From positions 1-8,375 of the forward strand of contig SBFV01000058.1 in assembly GCA_006227775.1 (NCBI GenBank): a DNA stretch of 8,375 nucleotides. The letters run 5' to 3'. The DNA comes from Gammaproteobacteria bacterium. GTDB taxonomy: Bacteria > Pseudomonadota > Gammaproteobacteria > Chromatiales > Chromatiaceae. This document shows positions 6,304 to 8,375 of the stretch, in pieces; within the stretch, counting starts at the first letter, position 1; each line of letters begins with the position of its first letter. Made by a program: the position numbers and the translations under genes. Below the pieces are notes generated by a model that saw only the letters and a program-made list of their open reading frames with translations, made no database searches and was not told the origin of the DNA.

Positions 6304-7260
6304 TCAGTGCTTGGCCAGGAACGCGTCGAAATAGGCGATGGTGGGCTTGAGGCCGTCGCGCAAGGGGACCTTGGGCTCCCAACCCAGGACGGACTTGGCC
6401 AGGCTGATATCGGGCTGGCGCTGGCGAGGATCGTCCTGGGGCAGGGGCAGGTGCACCAGGGGCGAGCGGGAACCGGTGATGTCGCGGATTGCCTCGGCCA
6501 GTTCGATCATGGTGAATTCACCCGGGTTACCGAGATTGACGGGGCCGGTGAAGTCATCGGGGCTGTCCATCAGGCGCACGAAGCCCTCGACGAGGTCGTC
6601 GACGTAGCAGAAGGAACGGGTCTGGGTGCCGTCGCCGTAGAGGGTGATGGGCTGGTTGCGCAGGGCCTGGACGATGAAGTTGGAGACGACGCGACCGTCA
6701 TTCGGATGCATGCGCGGGCCATAGGTGTTGAAGATGCGGGCGACCTTGATGCCCAGGTGGTGCTGGCGGCGGTAGTCGAAGAACAGGGTCTCGGCGCAGC
6801 GTTTGCCTTCGTCATAGCAGGAGCGGGGGCCGATGGGGTTGACGTGACCCCAGTAACCTTCCGGCTGGGGATGGACCTGGGGATCGCCATAGACCTCGCT
6901 GGTGGAGGCTTGCAGGATCTTGGCCCGCACCCGTTTGGCCAGCCCAAGCATATTGATGGCGCCATGGACGCTGGTCTTGGTGGTCTGCACCGGATCGTGC
7001 TGGTAATGGATAGGGGAGGCGGGGCAGGCCAGGTTGTGGATTTCGTCCACCTCGACGTAGAGCGGAAAGGTCACGTCGTGGCGGAGCAGCTCGAAATAGG
7101 GGTTATCGAGCAGGTGGGCGATATTGTCCTTGGTACCGGTGAAGAAGTTGTCGACGCAGATGACGTCGTGACCATCGGCCAGCAGGCGCTCGCAGAGGTG
7201 ACTACCGAGGAAGCCGGCACCGCCGGTGACGAGGATGCGTTTGCGCAGGGCGTAGTTCAT
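6304..7260 (-). CDS. uxs: UDP-glucuronate decarboxylase / UDP-xylose synthase
   Basis: A protein of 318 residues, the full length of bacterial UXS, an extended short-chain dehydrogenase/reductase. It converts UDP-glucuronate to UDP-xylose and CO2 in the cytoplasm using bound NAD. The sequence shows ILVTGGAGFLGSHL with GxxGxxG at 13-19, the family-typical VDNFFTG (36-42), NLACPASPIHYQ (76-87), TSEVYGDP (120-127) with E122, the catalytic YxxxK as Y149 and K153 (SCYDEGKRCAE), RIFNTYGPRM (175-184) and the substrate-site segment TRSFCYVDDL (214-223). The ACPASP and RHDV segments separate UXS from dTDP-glucose dehydratases and UDP-glucose epimerases. No strong ribosome site precedes the ATG. It should supply a xylose donor (or a xylose-derived sugar) to glycosyltransferases of this cluster. 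No UDP-glucose dehydrogenase gene is present in the window to make its substrate. Confidence 0.93.
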   Translation of the reverse strand: MNYALRKRILVTGGAGFLGSHLCERLLADGHDVICVDNFFTGTKDNIAHLLDNPYFELLRHDVTFPLYVEVDEIHNLACPASPIHYQHDPVQTTKTSVHGAINMLGLAKRVRAKILQASTSEVYGDPQVHPQPEGYWGHVNPIGPRSCYDEGKRCAETLFFDYRRQHHLGIKVARIFNTYGPRMHPNDGRVVSNFIVQALRNQPITLYGDGTQTRSFCYVDDLVEGFVRLMDSPDDFTGPVNLGNPGEFTMIELAEAIRDITGSRSPLVHLPLPQDDPRQRQPDISLAKSVLGWEPKVPLRDGLKPTIAYFDAFLAKH

Positions 7261-7449
7261 AGCTGGCGTCTAACCCGTTTCATGGAAGGGGGGGAGCGAG
7301 GATCATTCAAGCCGCAATAGGCGGGCAGGGGGAGATGATCAGTTGGACGTGAGATGCTGGACCTAATGCGCTGGGTGAGCCTGGTATTGTGCCCAGGAGG
7401 CTGCGGCTTCCCCGGCCGGTTGTTGTTGGAGAGCAGAATGTCTGTCACG

Positions 7450-7478
7450 ATGATACAGATTCCTGTCAAGGATAAGAA
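7450..7478 (-). promoter_or_regulatory. Candidate promoter for the UDP-xylose synthase gene
   Basis: On the minus strand TATCAT (7455-7450), a near-consensus -10, follows a weak -35 (TTCTTA, 7478-7473) at 17 bases. A perfect TTGACA lies at 7469-7464 but has no good -10 at normal spacing. The short inverted repeat TCTGT-N9-ACAGA (7441-7459) overlaps the -10. The rest of the 290-base gap 7261-7550 shows no clear gene. Confidence 0.25.
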
Positions 7479-7550
7479 ATCCATGCGGGCGGAATTGCCG
7501 TGATGGCCTGGTCACCAGCGGAAGTCCCTGGCGACGACTGAATAGCCGCT

Positions 7551-8375
7551 TCAGATCACCGCGGAGAGGATAGCCGCTATTTCCCGGCTGACAATGCCAG
7601 CCCCGATGCGGCTGTCGAAGAAGGCCTCGGCGCGCTGGCGTCCACGGAGGCCGAAGGCCCTGCGCCGTTCGGGATCCCCCGCCAACGCCTCGATCGCCGC
7701 GGCCAGCGCCTCCACATTCCCGGGCGGCACCAGGAGACCGCAGACGCCTTGCTCGACCACCTCGAGGGCGCCATCCGTAGTGGTGCCGACCACCGGCAGG
7801 CCAAGGGCCATTGCCTCCATATAGACCACCCCCAAAGCCTCCGCGTGACTGGCTACGACGAAAATGTCCCCGGAACCGAGGAGATCCCTGATCGCCTCTT
7901 CCGACATGGGTCCCAGCAGACTGGCCACGCCTGTCAGGCGCAGGGACGCGATCAGGGCCTCCAGCTCCGCCGCATAGGGCCCTCCTCCGGCGATCTCGAC
8001 CCTTAAGGAACAGCCGCGCGCGACCAGGAGCGCGGTGGCTCGCAGCAGGTCCTGGTGTCCCTTGGAGGGGTGCAGCCGTCCCACCGCCACAACACGGATT
8101 GGCCCTTCCTCCTGATGCTCACCACCCCCCCGATCCCCGGGGTTCCAGAGACGCAGGTCCACGCCATGGCGGGCCACAATGGTCCTAGCGGCGATGGCGG
8201 CATCGAAGTCACGCTGGATCTGCCTCAGCATCCAGTCCGCCACCACGAAGATCCTGGCGCAGCGCGTCAGTTTCTCGTGCATGGCGCCCCCCCACCACTC
8301 CAGCTTGGCGTTGATGGTGACGTCAGTGGTGAGGTCGAACAGGATCCCGGCCAGTTGCGCGATCAAAAGGCTGTT
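7551..8375 (-). CDS. Glycosyltransferase family 4, 5' end off window
   Basis: The visible 274 residues are open to the right edge, so the start and roughly the first 100 residues of the acceptor domain are missing. A TTG at 8366 is not a credible start because the family fold continues upstream of it. The visible part includes LTRCARIFVVADWMLRQI and RHGVDLRLWNP (the linker into the donor domain), then VAVGRLHPSKGHQDLL, EIAGGGPYAAEL and the E-x7-E motif in HAEALGVVYMEAMALGLPVV, followed by GALEVVEQGVCGLLVPPGN, where family 4 enzymes bind the nucleotide sugar. It resembles WcaL-like colanic-acid-type enzymes in general layout, but the substrate cannot be assigned. It lies upstream of UDP-xylose synthase on the same strand with a 290-base gap, so the two may be separate transcription units. 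Confidence 0.9.
   Translation of the reverse strand, partial: NSLLIAQLAGILFDLTTDVTINAKLEWWGGAMHEKLTRCARIFVVADWMLRQIQRDFDAAIAARTIVARHGVDLRLWNPGDRGGGEHQEEGPIRVVAVGRLHPSKGHQDLLRATALLVARGCSLRVEIAGGGPYAAELEALIASLRLTGVASLLGPMSEEAIRDLLGSGDIFVVASHAEALGVVYMEAMALGLPVVGTTTDGALEVVEQGVCGLLVPPGNVEALAAAIEALAGDPERRRAFGLRGRQRAEAFFDSRIGAGIVSREIAAILSAVI

Noticed and set aside
6283..7320. Long plus-strand open frame of 345 codons
   Set aside because: It lies opposite UDP-xylose synthase; its Gly/Val/Asp-rich content is an antisense artefact.

Overview
This GC-rich window is a fragment of a surface-polysaccharide gene cluster (exopolysaccharide, capsule or O-antigen). It probably comes from a Gram-negative proteobacterium. 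A gammaproteobacterium such as a purple sulfur bacterium would fit the composition and protein style, but that placement is a guess from sequence feel. No rRNA, tRNA, CRISPR array, transposase or phage gene was seen.

Layout, left to right. Positions 1-1384 (minus) hold one uninterrupted reading frame that joins a membrane-associated family 2 glycosyltransferase to a serine-acetyltransferase-like hexapeptide domain and runs off the left edge. Just upstream in the same direction (1395-2111) is a small membrane-anchored protein with a degenerate response-regulator receiver domain. A 448-base gap (2112-2559) with several inverted repeats separates this pair from a divergent plus-strand family 4 glycosyltransferase (2560-3879). 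That gene converges on a second minus-strand block: a translationally coupled pair of glycosyltransferases (family 2 at 5180-6157, then family 4 at 4074-5183, sharing ATGA), preceded by a UDP-glucuronate decarboxylase / UDP-xylose synthase (6304-7260). The C-terminal three-quarters or so of a further family 4 glycosyltransferase (7551-8375) runs off the right edge.

How they could work together (inference): the decarboxylase supplies UDP-xylose, the glycosyltransferases build a lipid-linked repeat unit at the inner face of the membrane, and the acetyltransferase domain O-acetylates a sugar. The receiver-like membrane protein may be a structural or regulatory partner of the fused glycosyltransferase. 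The sequence does not show the order of sugars or the acceptor.

The most unusual items are the in-frame glycosyltransferase-acetyltransferase fusion, the pseudo-receiver with a C-terminal membrane anchor immediately upstream of it, and the hairpin-rich divergent intergenic region. All other genes belong to familiar families.
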